64,000 nt of DNA from Mariaggregatimicrobium sp964498785 (GTDB lineage: Bacteria > Zhuqueibacterota > Zhuqueibacteria > Thermofontimicrobiales > Thiofontviventaceae): the NCBI GenBank assembly GCA_964498785.1, contig CAZCJL010000004.1, positions 1 through 64,000 on the forward strand. The letters run 5' to 3'. The notes beneath the pieces were generated by a model. The model was not told the DNA's origin. It did no database searches and worked only from the letters and a program-made list of their open reading frames with translations. This document shows positions 1 to 8,393 of the stretch, in pieces (the stretch's first letter is position 1; every line of letters begins with the position of its first letter). A program made the position numbers and the translations under genes.

Positions 1-650
1 TTAAAGAGAATCCGAAAGCTTTGATGCACACCATCAATTATTGAATGGATACTTTAAGTTAGTTTTAAGTATATAAAATTAAGGATAAATAAGCAAGAAA
101 AATTTTGATGTTTTTTTTGTAATCAAAGTCTGGATTTTAAAAATCGCTCTTAAGAACAAAATCATAGCGAACAAAATATTTTTTTTGATGATGTGGGATA
201 ATTTTGTATTTTGTTATGGAAACGAATGATGGCTTTATAAAATTCTAATTTGATAATTGACATATCAACAATCTTCTCCGATACATTGAAATTAGACACT
301 GAGTCACTCGTTCGAGGCAATACATAATTCTGTAAAGAATTACCGAATTTAATCAACTCTATAGAAAATATTCAGATATCTATAGTTGTAGTATATTCAA
401 TTCATCTTTTTCACATCCCTATACATAATTCCTTTAATGTATAATTCCGAAAACTCAGCCCCGATTATTGATAAACCTAATTTATTAAACTTAACAACAA
501 TGCCTCGAATGGGTGAATGAATCATTTTAAATTTCTGTTAATTTTTTTAAAAAAGTACTTGCATGATAAATTAATTATCAATATATTACCATAGCTTTAT
601 CAGTATTATATTTAATTTCTTATATATTTTGATATATTTTATAACTGAAT
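1..650. other. AT-rich non-coding region upstream of the LacI-type regulator
   Basis: No convincing gene was found in any frame. The only open stretch (162-356, minus strand) has low-complexity composition and no recognisable domain. A 9-bp inverted pair (TTCGAGGCA at 311-319 and TGCCTCGAA at 501-509) may be chance. The last 100 bases hold a good sigma70-like promoter, described separately. Confidence 0.6.
559..587 (+). promoter_or_regulatory. sigma70-like promoter with overlapping palindrome
   Basis: A -35-like TTGCAT (559-564) and a -10-like TATATT (582-587) are separated by exactly 17 bp, 63 bp before the regulator start. The spacer is almost filled by TGATAA-ATTAA-TTATCA (564-580), with perfect 6-bp inverted arms. 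That is a plausible operator, for autoregulation by the LacI-type protein or another repressor. It lacks the central CG usual in LacI-family operators, so the repressor identity is inference. Confidence 0.45.
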
Positions 651-1751
651 TTGACCATGATTAATGAAAAGCCTCTTAAAACGTTAAAGGATATCGCAGA
701 TCAGGCGAATGTTTCTCAATCCCTGGTTTCTCTCATTTTGAATGGAAAAGGCAGAGCTTCGGATCGGGTCCGTAAAAAGGTGATCACACTTCTCGAAGAC
801 GCCGGGTATCGTCCCAAATATGCACGTCACCCCTTTTATTTCATCGTTGATTTACCCGAAATTGAAGCTGCAGGAAAAACACAGAATGTGTTTGAAGAGT
901 TAAGCGGGATGCAGCGGGTTTTTAATACCTACGATTTGGAACTGCGCATTGAGTTTTTATCAACAACAGATGGCTCAAATACAATAGATTTGATCGAGCA
1001 GCTAAAAGCCATTATCGAACGAAAACCGAGCGGCGTGTTGATTGGTACTGATTTTTCTTTTTTAAAGGACGCCTGTGTTCTGTTTCATTCAAACAAAATT
1101 CCACTTGTGCAAATCGGTTATGACACAGAAAATCCCAAATACAATGCGGTTGTCTCAGACAGCTTTACCAGTGCGTACATGGCTACGAAGTATTTAATTG
1201 ATAATGGTCATCAACGGATTGCTATTTTACGCTGGCTGGCCGGACAGGCTGGGATCAACAGTAATAAAAAATTTGCGGGCTATCGAACTGCTCTATCCGA
1301 TGCCGCAATTCAGTTTCAAAACGATTATGTTATTAATACAAACGCTCTGCAAGAGGATCCTGAATGGCGTCCTGCCCGTGAATTTGTTGCGGGTTTGCTT
1401 CAATTACCTGATCCACCGACTGCACTTGTTGTTGAAAACAGTTTCATCGGGATATCACTGCTATATCCGATTCCATCTGATAGTGGCAGATTGCCGGATA
1501 CGCTGAAAAACTTCGAAATCGTTCAATGTGAGGACTGGGCATTACAGCCTGTTCATGACATTGTTTCCAAAAAATTATTCTATCCTGAGATGGAAACCAT
1601 ACTTGTCTGCATCGATTGGGAAACAATCGGCAAAACTGCGGCACAAATGATCATCGAAAAGTCGGCACGGGCATCGATTGCGCCGGAAATCGCTCGTATC
1701 AGCCCGTCGCTTTATCGTGTCAATGGAAATGTGCGGGAGCTGGTAAAATAG
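651..1751 (+). CDS. LacI family transcriptional regulator
   Basis: This is a 366-residue DNA-binding repressor or activator. Residues ~10-58 form a LacI-type helix-turn-helix and hinge helix (LKDIADQANVSQSLVSLIL, then RVRKKVITLLEDAGYRP). The rest resembles a periplasmic-binding-protein-like effector domain, which in this family binds a sugar. The first codon is TTG at 651; an in-frame ATG at 657 gives a protein two residues shorter, and no clear Shine-Dalgarno separates them. It precedes an SDR, a Gfo/Idh/MocA oxidoreductase and a TonB receptor on the same strand, so it probably controls that sugar locus. The C-terminal effector half is divergent, and the ligand cannot be predicted. Confidence 0.88.
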   Translation: MTMINEKPLKTLKDIADQANVSQSLVSLILNGKGRASDRVRKKVITLLEDAGYRPKYARHPFYFIVDLPEIEAAGKTQNVFEELSGMQRVFNTYDLELRIEFLSTTDGSNTIDLIEQLKAIIERKPSGVLIGTDFSFLKDACVLFHSNKIPLVQIGYDTENPKYNAVVSDSFTSAYMATKYLIDNGHQRIAILRWLAGQAGINSNKKFAGYRTALSDAAIQFQNDYVINTNALQEDPEWRPAREFVAGLLQLPDPPTALVVENSFIGISLLYPIPSDSGRLPDTLKNFEIVQCEDWALQPVHDIVSKKLFYPEMETILVCIDWETIGKTAAQMIIEKSARASIAPEIARISPSLYRVNGNVRELVK

Positions 1752-1791
1752 TTATTCATTAAAATTAAATAAATCCAATGGAGGAAAGAAA

Positions 1792-2802
1792 ATGCAGGTT
1801 CTATTTATTGGTGGAAGCGGTAATATCAGTGCTTCAGTAAGCAGGTTGGCAGTTTCACGCGGTATTGACTTGACCCTACTAAATCGCGGCAATCGAAATA
1901 CCGGAATTGATGGCGTTAAAATTATCAAGGCAGATATATCGAAACCGGCAGAAGCACAAGCTGCACTAGACGATCATAGCTGGGATGTTGTTGTGAACTG
2001 GATTGCGTTTACACCAGATGAAATCGAGCGGGATATTGAATTGTTTCGCGGGAAAACACGCCAGTATATTTTCATCAGTTCCGCGTCAGTGTATCAGAAA
2101 CCAATGGCGCATCCCATTGTCACGGAATCGACGCCGCTCGCAAATCCCTACTGGGAGTATTCGCGCGATAAAATCGCGTGCGAGGAACGATTGAATCAGG
2201 TTTACCGTGACGAGCAGTTTCCGATGACAATCGTGCGGCCCTCTCTGACGTATGACGCCGTAATTCCGGTTGCAATCGGGAGCTGGGAAGATTATACCAT
2301 TATTGACCGTATTAAAAATGGGAAAAAGATTATTGTTCATGGCGATGGCTCATCATTGTGGACTATAACGCATTCCGAAGATTTTGCAAAGGGATTTATC
2401 GGATTGATGGGGCGCCAGCAGGCAATCGGTCATGCTTTTCATATCACATCAGATGAAATTCTGAACTGGAACCAGATTTACGAAGCCGTTGCTGAAGCCG
2501 CAGGTGCAAACGCAAATATGGTTCATATTCCGTCGGATTTTATATGCAGAATCGCTGTAAAAGAGGAACAGGCATGGATGCGGGGAAATTTGCTCGGAGA
2601 CAAAGCAGTAAGTGTGATCTTTGATAACACAAAAATCAAGAGATTTGTGCCGGATTTCGTGGCAACGATTCCATTTAAAGAAGGCATTAAGCGCACGGTC
2701 AAATGGTTTGAAGCTGAGCCATCCCGGATGAAGATTGTTCCAGAGAATAACAACTTAATGGATAAAATAATTGATAGCTATGAAAAGAAATTCGATGAAT
2801 AA
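1792..2802 (+). CDS. NAD-dependent epimerase/dehydratase (SDR family)
   Basis: This 336-residue protein has an N-terminal Rossmann nucleotide-binding motif (FIGGSGNIS, residues 5-13) and the general architecture of atypical extended SDRs that act on nucleotide sugars or free sugars. An IFISSASVYQK segment matches the active-site Ser/Tyr region, and an EYSRDKIACE segment sits where YxxxK is expected. It starts at an ATG 7 nt after a perfect GGAGG (1780-1784). Its last codons overlap the next gene's start, so the two are translationally coupled. Paired with a Gfo/Idh/MocA oxidoreductase it probably belongs to a sugar oxidation or epimerisation route. The substrate is unknown. Confidence 0.85.
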   Translation: MQVLFIGGSGNISASVSRLAVSRGIDLTLLNRGNRNTGIDGVKIIKADISKPAEAQAALDDHSWDVVVNWIAFTPDEIERDIELFRGKTRQYIFISSASVYQKPMAHPIVTESTPLANPYWEYSRDKIACEERLNQVYRDEQFPMTIVRPSLTYDAVIPVAIGSWEDYTIIDRIKNGKKIIVHGDGSSLWTITHSEDFAKGFIGLMGRQQAIGHAFHITSDEILNWNQIYEAVAEAAGANANMVHIPSDFICRIAVKEEQAWMRGNLLGDKAVSVIFDNTKIKRFVPDFVATIPFKEGIKRTVKWFEAEPSRMKIVPENNNLMDKIIDSYEKKFDE

Positions 2803-3808
2803 ATTAAAGGTCGGAATCATTGGCTGTGGAGATTACGTGATCCGATGGGAATCGACGCCCATTGTAAACAGTAATCAAATTCTGATAAAAAGCTTGTTTG
2901 ATCTCGATTCAGCAAAAGCCAACACATTGAAACAGAAAATTGGCGGCGAGATTGTGAATTCAGCAGAAGATATTTTCAATGATTCTGAAATAAGTATTGT
3001 TTGTATTTTTGTGCCGCCATGGGTTCGAAAAGATTTAATGATCCGGGCTGCCAATCACGGAAAACACATTATTGCAACAAAACCCCTGGCTGCCAATATT
3101 GCGGACTGTGAAGCAATAGTGAACGGGATCAATGATAAGGTGAAATCTGGCATATTCTACCGCCGAAGCGGTGATGCATTAATGGAGACATTAAAGCAGA
3201 TTTTTGATAGCGGAAAAATCGGAAAGCTGGCGCTGTACAAACAGGACTGGCTGCATCATTATCCGCAGTGGAATGACTGGGCAACCGATCCTGAGAAAAA
3301 TGGCGGTCCGTTTATGGATGCGATGGTCCATAACCTGAATATCGCTCGCTATTTTATGGGCCGTAAAACAACGGCAGTAACACTTTTTTCAGATAATCAC
3401 AGTCAGAATTTGAAATGCAATGATACGGAATTTATGAAAATCGATTTCGAGGACAGCGGCTCGGCTCATCTTTTCATTACCTGGGCTGCTGATCTCGAGG
3501 TCTTCAGCACAAAGGGAAATGATCGCGAACATATCGACATCTGGTATATGATCACGGATCAGGGTTGGCACATAACTGTTGAGTGGAAAGATGATACGCC
3601 AATTATTAAAGCATCGCGCAACGGAGAGATTCAAACCTGGACTGTTACCAAGTCAGATGTGACTCCCTACGATGCAATGGCAGGCGCTGTTAAAACCGAT
3701 GGACATCTTCGCTCAGATATTGTTAGTTTGAAGGAAGCATTTGAAGATATTTTGCTGTTGAAAGAGTCCGAAAAAAATGCGGGCATACGGATTTCAATTT
3801 CAATATAA
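2795..3808 (+). CDS. Gfo/Idh/MocA family oxidoreductase
   Basis: This is a predicted NAD(P)-dependent sugar or inositol dehydrogenase. The N-terminal Rossmann motif KVGIIGCGDY begins at the fourth residue if translation starts at ATG 2795. In-frame TTG 2771 and ATG 2780 would add 8 or 5 residues. I prefer 2795 because the family normally begins immediately before the first beta-strand. The segment HIIATKPLAANIADCEAI holds the family's conserved Lys-Pro of the EKP motif as TKP. The C-terminal half is the beta-sheet substrate domain (NGGPFMDAMVHNLNIARYFMG matches the usual GGG-x-D-x-x-x-H-x-x-D region, with Asn for the last Asp). It overlaps the SDR gene by 8 nt, and a TonB receptor follows, so the likely role is oxidation of an imported sugar. 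Confidence 0.86.
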   Translation: MNKLKVGIIGCGDYVIRWESTPIVNSNQILIKSLFDLDSAKANTLKQKIGGEIVNSAEDIFNDSEISIVCIFVPPWVRKDLMIRAANHGKHIIATKPLAANIADCEAIVNGINDKVKSGIFYRRSGDALMETLKQIFDSGKIGKLALYKQDWLHHYPQWNDWATDPEKNGGPFMDAMVHNLNIARYFMGRKTTAVTLFSDNHSQNLKCNDTEFMKIDFEDSGSAHLFITWAADLEVFSTKGNDREHIDIWYMITDQGWHITVEWKDDTPIIKASRNGEIQTWTVTKSDVTPYDAMAGAVKTDGHLRSDIVSLKEAFEDILLLKESEKNAGIRISISI

Positions 3809-3860
3809 TTGACAGAAACGTGGCTCATAAAATTTAAAAGAGTTATCAGGAGGAAACAAA

Positions 3861-6824
3861 ATGAAATATCAAACACACCTCGCCACTTTTCTCGTATTAG
3901 TTACGGCATTATTTTTCCTTCATGTTGAAGCAGGCGCACAGACAGGCAAAATTGCCGGATATGTGGTTGATGAGGAAACGGAAAATGCTTTACCCGGTGC
4001 GAACATTTACATTGAAGGAACCAGCCTTGGATCAGCGTCGGATGTTAGTGGTTTTTACCTTATCTCTAACGTGCCGCCAGGAACGTACACCATCAACGCG
4101 ATGTATATTGGTTACGAGAAAAAAAGCTTTGAGCTTCAAATCTTACCCAATGAAAAAATTGAGCGTGATATAAATATGAAAGCAGATGTAGTAAAAGGAC
4201 AGGAAGTTACTGTTACGGCCCAGGCTGAGGGTCAGATGCAGGCGATTAACCAGCAGTTATCAGCCAAAACAATCAAGAATATTGTCTCCAAAAAACAGAT
4301 CCAGGAATTACCAGAGGCAAATGCGGCAGAAGCAGTTGGGCGCCTTCCCGGCGTTTCTTTGGAACGAAGCGGGGGTGAAGGAAATAAGGTGGTGATCAGA
4401 GGAATGGGACCAAAATATGCGCTGGTGCAAATTGACGGTGTGAATATGACTGCAACCGGTAGCGACGACCGCAGTACAGATCTTAGTATGATCTCTCCAT
4501 ATATGTTGGAGGGAATTGAACTGACAAAGTCGGTAATGGCAAACCAGGAAGCAACTGCCACCGGTGGAATCATCAACTTTAAGATCAGAAAAGCACCAGA
4601 CAGACCATCCTTCAATGTAATTACCCAGGGTGGCTATAATAGTCTTCGGGAGACTTATAAGGATTTTAAAATTTCTGTGGGCGGCAGTAGTCGTTTTTAT
4701 GCAAACTTGTTAGGAATTTATGCCCAGGTGGATTATGAAGAAAAGGATGCTGGCTCCCAGCAATTAGGATCTGTTAACTTCACCCAGGAAAATGAAACAA
4801 CACCGGTCAGAACGAATAGCCTGCAGTTAATGGATATTTTCAGAGATGTTCAGCGAGTGGGCGGTGCATTGGTTCTGGATTATACATTGCCATTAACAGA
4901 AATAAAATCATCAAATTTTATCAGCCGCATTAATCGTGAAGAAACAAGATATACGAACATTTATGATTTTACACAACAGGGATTTCATATAAATTATGAA
5001 GACACTCCCAAGAACTGGCTTACGGTAATAACCAACTCTTTACAAATTGACCACCGATGGAAAAACTGGGAAATTAATTCATTGTTCAGCCATTCGTATT
5101 CAGAAAATATCATGCCTGAAAGAATACGTTCTCGTAACAGTAATTCTCCGAAGAACCCATTTCCCACTGACAGGGATTCCAAATTCAATGTGAATCTTAA
5201 TCCTGAAACAATTCCTGATTCGTTGATTATTTCAATGGATGAAGCAGTTTACTTTATGCACCTGGGAGAAATGAATCATGATGAGAGTGAAACCAGAGAG
5301 CGGGATCTGGCAGGTGAGTTCAATCTGGCTTATAACTTTAATATTTCAAATCAACTCAGTGTGAAACTAAGCATGGGTGGTAAATATAAACACAAATCGA
5401 AAGAGTATGATAACCAAACCTACAACATAAGCGGACAGTATTACTTAGATTTAGTTTATGAGTCATTTGAAGAAGAGCTTAGTGAGCGAAGCAAGGCAGC
5501 GTGGGCCGCGGATGATCAGAGATTATTATTAATCGATTTTCTGAACACGGATTATGAGGGTGGTGAATTTTTGAACGGAAGATATGATTTTGGTCATATC
5601 TTTAATAAACAAAATTTTCGCCGGATTGACGATATTGTCATGGCAAATTATGATCCTACAAATACAAGCATCTCTTTATGGGATATGGTCGCTGAAAATT
5701 TTATCGAATCCAATTTTAAAGATTATAATGGTACAGAAAACTATTATGCTTTTTATCTGATGCCAGAAATCAATATTGGCTCTAGTTTAATGCTCGTACC
5801 CGGCGTTCGCTATGAATCAAACCGGACTGAGTACACAGGCTACCGCGGTAACAGGTTGGGTATTTTACGGGACTGGAGACCGACGCCAGTCGATACAGTT
5901 GCTAAGGTACGTAAAAATGAATTCTTTCTGCCCATGATTCAAACTTTTTACAAACCCACCGACTGGTTGACTTTGAAAGCAGGATATACGCATACCCTGC
6001 AACGACCGAATTACGATAATATTATGCCCGGTTGGATGATTACTAATCAGGGACAAATTGATAATTTGAGTAATTTCAGGCTGAAACCGGAATTATCCAG
6101 AAACTGGGATATTCAGATATCGATCCATTCCAATAAAATCGGATTATTTTCTTTTGGAGTGTTTCACAAAAATATTTCAGATATGATTTTCTGGACTGGT
6201 CAGACCGTTATTCTGGATACTGCTTATTTTGAATTACCGACACTTATGCATCGTCAAAGAGCTGCTTATGCAGCAAATAATCAGAACAAGGTTATTAATT
6301 ACGGGTATGAACTTGAATGGCAGTCCAACTTCTGGTATTTGCCGGGCTTGTTAAGAGGCCTGGTCGTGAATGTGAATTATACCCGCAATAAATCCGAAGC
6401 AGAATATTTGAAAACACGCATTGAAACAAAGGCAGAGTTTGATGAAAATTGGAATGTAGTAACGTACCTTGTTCCCAATGATACCACTTATAAAAGTCCG
6501 ATGATTTCTCAACCAGATCATTTGTTAAATCTAACAGTGGGATATGATTACAAAGGATTTTCCATCCGATGGGCAATGCGATACAAATCCCATATATTCA
6601 AGTCAACGAACTGGTACGAAAAACTGCGCGGATATTCTACTGATTTTTTTCGCTATGACCTTCAAATCAGGCAAAAACTGTTACTTGAAGGATTGGAATT
6701 TTTCATGAATATCAATAACCTGACAAATGAACTTGAAAGAGATGTTATCAATCATAACAGTTACACAAGGTACAAAGAGGATTACGGCAGAAACGCAAAT
6801 CTGGGACTGAGATATCAATTTTGA
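3861..6824 (+). CDS. TonB-dependent receptor with carboxypeptidase-regulatory-like domain
   Basis: This 987-residue outer-membrane receptor starts 7 nt after a perfect AGGAGG. Residues 1-27 are a signal peptide ending in a GAQ-type cleavage site. Residues ~29-112 form a CarboxypepD_reg-like beta-sandwich (GKIAGYVVDEETENALPGAN). Residues ~125-240 are the plug domain (IQELPEANAAEAVGRLPGVS, then VVIRGMGPKYALVQIDG). The remainder is a 22-strand-type barrel ending in aromatic Phe (LGLRYQF). No SusD-like partner gene lies beside it, which distinguishes the locus from a classical polysaccharide-utilisation locus. The operon context suggests import of a sugar or oligosaccharide, but substrate and TonB partner are unknown. 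A strong terminator lies 60 nt downstream. Confidence 0.93.
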   Translation: MKYQTHLATFLVLVTALFFLHVEAGAQTGKIAGYVVDEETENALPGANIYIEGTSLGSASDVSGFYLISNVPPGTYTINAMYIGYEKKSFELQILPNEKIERDINMKADVVKGQEVTVTAQAEGQMQAINQQLSAKTIKNIVSKKQIQELPEANAAEAVGRLPGVSLERSGGEGNKVVIRGMGPKYALVQIDGVNMTATGSDDRSTDLSMISPYMLEGIELTKSVMANQEATATGGIINFKIRKAPDRPSFNVITQGGYNSLRETYKDFKISVGGSSRFYANLLGIYAQVDYEEKDAGSQQLGSVNFTQENETTPVRTNSLQLMDIFRDVQRVGGALVLDYTLPLTEIKSSNFISRINREETRYTNIYDFTQQGFHINYEDTPKNWLTVITNSLQIDHRWKNWEINSLFSHSYSENIMPERIRSRNSNSPKNPFPTDRDSKFNVNLNPETIPDSLIISMDEAVYFMHLGEMNHDESETRERDLAGEFNLAYNFNISNQLSVKLSMGGKYKHKSKEYDNQTYNISGQYYLDLVYESFEEELSERSKAAWAADDQRLLLIDFLNTDYEGGEFLNGRYDFGHIFNKQNFRRIDDIVMANYDPTNTSISLWDMVAENFIESNFKDYNGTENYYAFYLMPEINIGSSLMLVPGVRYESNRTEYTGYRGNRLGILRDWRPTPVDTVAKVRKNEFFLPMIQTFYKPTDWLTLKAGYTHTLQRPNYDNIMPGWMITNQGQIDNLSNFRLKPELSRNWDIQISIHSNKIGLFSFGVFHKNISDMIFWTGQTVILDTAYFELPTLMHRQRAAYAANNQNKVINYGYELEWQSNFWYLPGLLRGLVVNVNYTRNKSEAEYLKTRIETKAEFDENWNVVTYLVPNDTTYKSPMISQPDHLLNLTVGYDYKGFSIRWAMRYKSHIFKSTNWYEKLRGYSTDFFRYDLQIRQKLLLEGLEFFMNINNLTNELERDVINHNSYTRYKEDYGRNANLGLRYQF

Positions 6825-6883
6825 TTAACAGCATTTTATTTTAAAATGTTTCCAAACCTAACTACCTACTTCCTAATACCGAT

Positions 6884-6926
6884 ATCCCGGTATTTGACAA
6901 TAGTCAAGTACCGGGATCGATTTTTT
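6884..6926 (+). terminator. Rho-independent terminator of the TonB-receptor operon
   Basis: A 15-bp stem (6884-6898 with 6903-6917, a single T-G wobble) closes an AATA loop and is followed by a T6 run (6921-6926). It lies 60 nt after the receptor stop codon on the same strand, so it ends the LacI-SDR-oxidoreductase-receptor transcription unit. Confidence 0.9.
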
Positions 6927-6967
6927 AACTCACAACTTTTATGTATGGATAACCCATAACCCCGACT

Positions 6968-7963
6968 CTATTCATTTTTTACTTCTCCGCTATGCCGAAC
7001 CAGTGCATGTTTTCGAGGGACAATGATATCCATCTGCTGGATGACCTCGATATCTAAATATGTATTATCAACAAAATGCGCATCCACATGAAACTGATAA
7101 AATGAATACGGTACAACATCTTTATTAATCGTTATTTCTTGTTCGCGAGATCGAAAACTTTTAAGCACGCAATGAACCGGACCATTGTTATCAATTCGAA
7201 TTATCTTTCCTTTTCTGGTTATATTCAGCATAAAATTATCCAGAGAGTGTTCTGTATTTTCTTTTACATCAATGGATATTTGCGTATAATGATGAATATC
7301 CAGTAGTTCAATGAACTCACCGGAATATTCTTTCAGAATTCCGAAATACTCAATTTCCTGGCCGTCCAAAATCATTTCCAGTATAACATGGTTTCCGATA
7401 TATTTTTCAAGTAATGGCTCATACGCATTTGCTGTCACAGAAATCAAACCGTCACTAATATCCGTAATACGCTTGTTCTGCGATGTAAGCAAAGTCGCGC
7501 GTGAACTTGTTTTTTGAACCTGCCCCATTACCGCGCCGATAGATTGCAAAATAGCGTCTTTAAAGTTATTCAATGTATTACGGATTGTGCGAATTCGTTT
7601 TCGAAAGAATTGCGGTTGATAGCTTTTGCGAATGCTTTTTTTTCGGCGACGTTGATTTTCTTTGCTCAAGAATTCATGATATCGATAAATCACCTCAATA
7701 TCGATAAATTGTGCTTTATACATGATGTAACTGGTTTCCAAAAAACCGTTGCGATTTGGCTTTGGTTCCGGATATTCCAGTTCAATCCCGGCAGCATACA
7801 CCCGGAAGTAGCCATTAATCATGCCGGCGCCTTTTTCCTGGAGACAAACCCGATAATCTTCAAAATCGCTCAGACAGCGATCCCTTATTTTTGTTCGGAT
7901 ATATACGCTAAGCGCCGCACTAAAAAAAATAAATAATAATGTTATAAACAGAAATGAATCCAT
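6968..7963 (-). CDS. Membrane-anchored protein of unknown function
   Basis: I do not recognise this 331-residue protein. The first ~22 residues form one hydrophobic helix (LFITLLFIFFSAALSVYI), so it is probably tethered to the inner membrane. Residues ~105-135 are very basic (QRRRKKSIRKSYQPQFFRKR), as in a nucleic-acid or phospholipid contact. The C-terminal half is beta-rich: the stretch around YIGNHVILEMI and EYFGILKEYSGEFIELLDI resembles a small SH3/LSm-like barrel. The start has a good ribosome site (AGAGGTG). It is monocistronic and divergent from the signalling operon. No function is proposed. Confidence 0.75.
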   Translation of the reverse strand: MDSFLFITLLFIFFSAALSVYIRTKIRDRCLSDFEDYRVCLQEKGAGMINGYFRVYAAGIELEYPEPKPNRNGFLETSYIMYKAQFIDIEVIYRYHEFLSKENQRRRKKSIRKSYQPQFFRKRIRTIRNTLNNFKDAILQSIGAVMGQVQKTSSRATLLTSQNKRITDISDGLISVTANAYEPLLEKYIGNHVILEMILDGQEIEYFGILKEYSGEFIELLDIHHYTQISIDVKENTEHSLDNFMLNITRKGKIIRIDNNGPVHCVLKSFRSREQEITINKDVVPYSFYQFHVDAHFVDNTYLDIEVIQQMDIIVPRKHALVRHSGEVKNE

Positions 7964-8107
7964 TCTACACCTCTTATATTTTCAATTGTTAATAAATGAA
8001 ATTTTTCCAAGAAATGCAAAATAATTTTTTACTATGACTTTTTAAGTCATTAAAACAAGCCGCGCATGTTAACAGGATATTAAAAAAAGGTAATATGTGT
8101 TTTTTGC

Positions 8108-8136
8108 TTGATTTTATTTATGAAATACGTTAATAT
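8108..8136 (+). promoter_or_regulatory. Candidate promoter of the signalling operon
   Basis: TTGATT (8108-8113) and TAATAT (8131-8136) are separated by 17 bp. If used, the transcript would run through the MITE-like repeat at 8168-8337 before reaching the first kinase gene at 8394, making the repeat a leader sequence. Confidence 0.3.
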
Positions 8137-8167
8137 TTAAAGGGATAAATTTACAAAAATTATTTAT

Positions 8168-8337
8168 CCTGCATTATTTTCACAAAACGTGCCACAGAAG
8201 CACAGAGAAACAGCAACGTGTGTGCATATTACTTTTTAAACTGAGTTAAGAAAAAATCGAGTTGCTATTGTTTGCGTAACGTTTTGAAAATAAAAACTCG
8301 GCGTACTCTAAGCCTCTGTGGCTATGAATTTTTCAGG
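8168..8337 (+). repeat. MITE-like dispersed repeat, copy A
   Basis: This 170-bp non-coding element has near-identical relatives at 32295-32469 and 51177-51338. It begins CCTG and ends CAGG. Internal partners are CCACAGA near the left end and TCTGTGG near the right end, an imperfect terminal inverted repeat. It is flanked by TTAT on both sides (8164-8167 and 8338-8341), consistent with a 4-bp target duplication. It contains no open reading frame of note. It lies just upstream of the first kinase gene. The intergenic space around it (7964-8393) holds nothing else I can identify except the candidate promoter. Confidence 0.85.
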
Positions 8338-8393
8338 TTATGGATCGCTGGAATTATGAGTCAAAATAATATCATCTAAATCAGAGGCAAAAG

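Noticed and set aside
162..356. Small open frame on the minus strand (64 codons)
   Set aside because: No domain, no ribosome site, AT-rich composition and no conserved pattern; treated as chance.
3861..6824. Classical SusC/SusD polysaccharide-utilisation locus
   Set aside because: No SusD-like lipoprotein or glycoside hydrolase is adjacent to the receptor.
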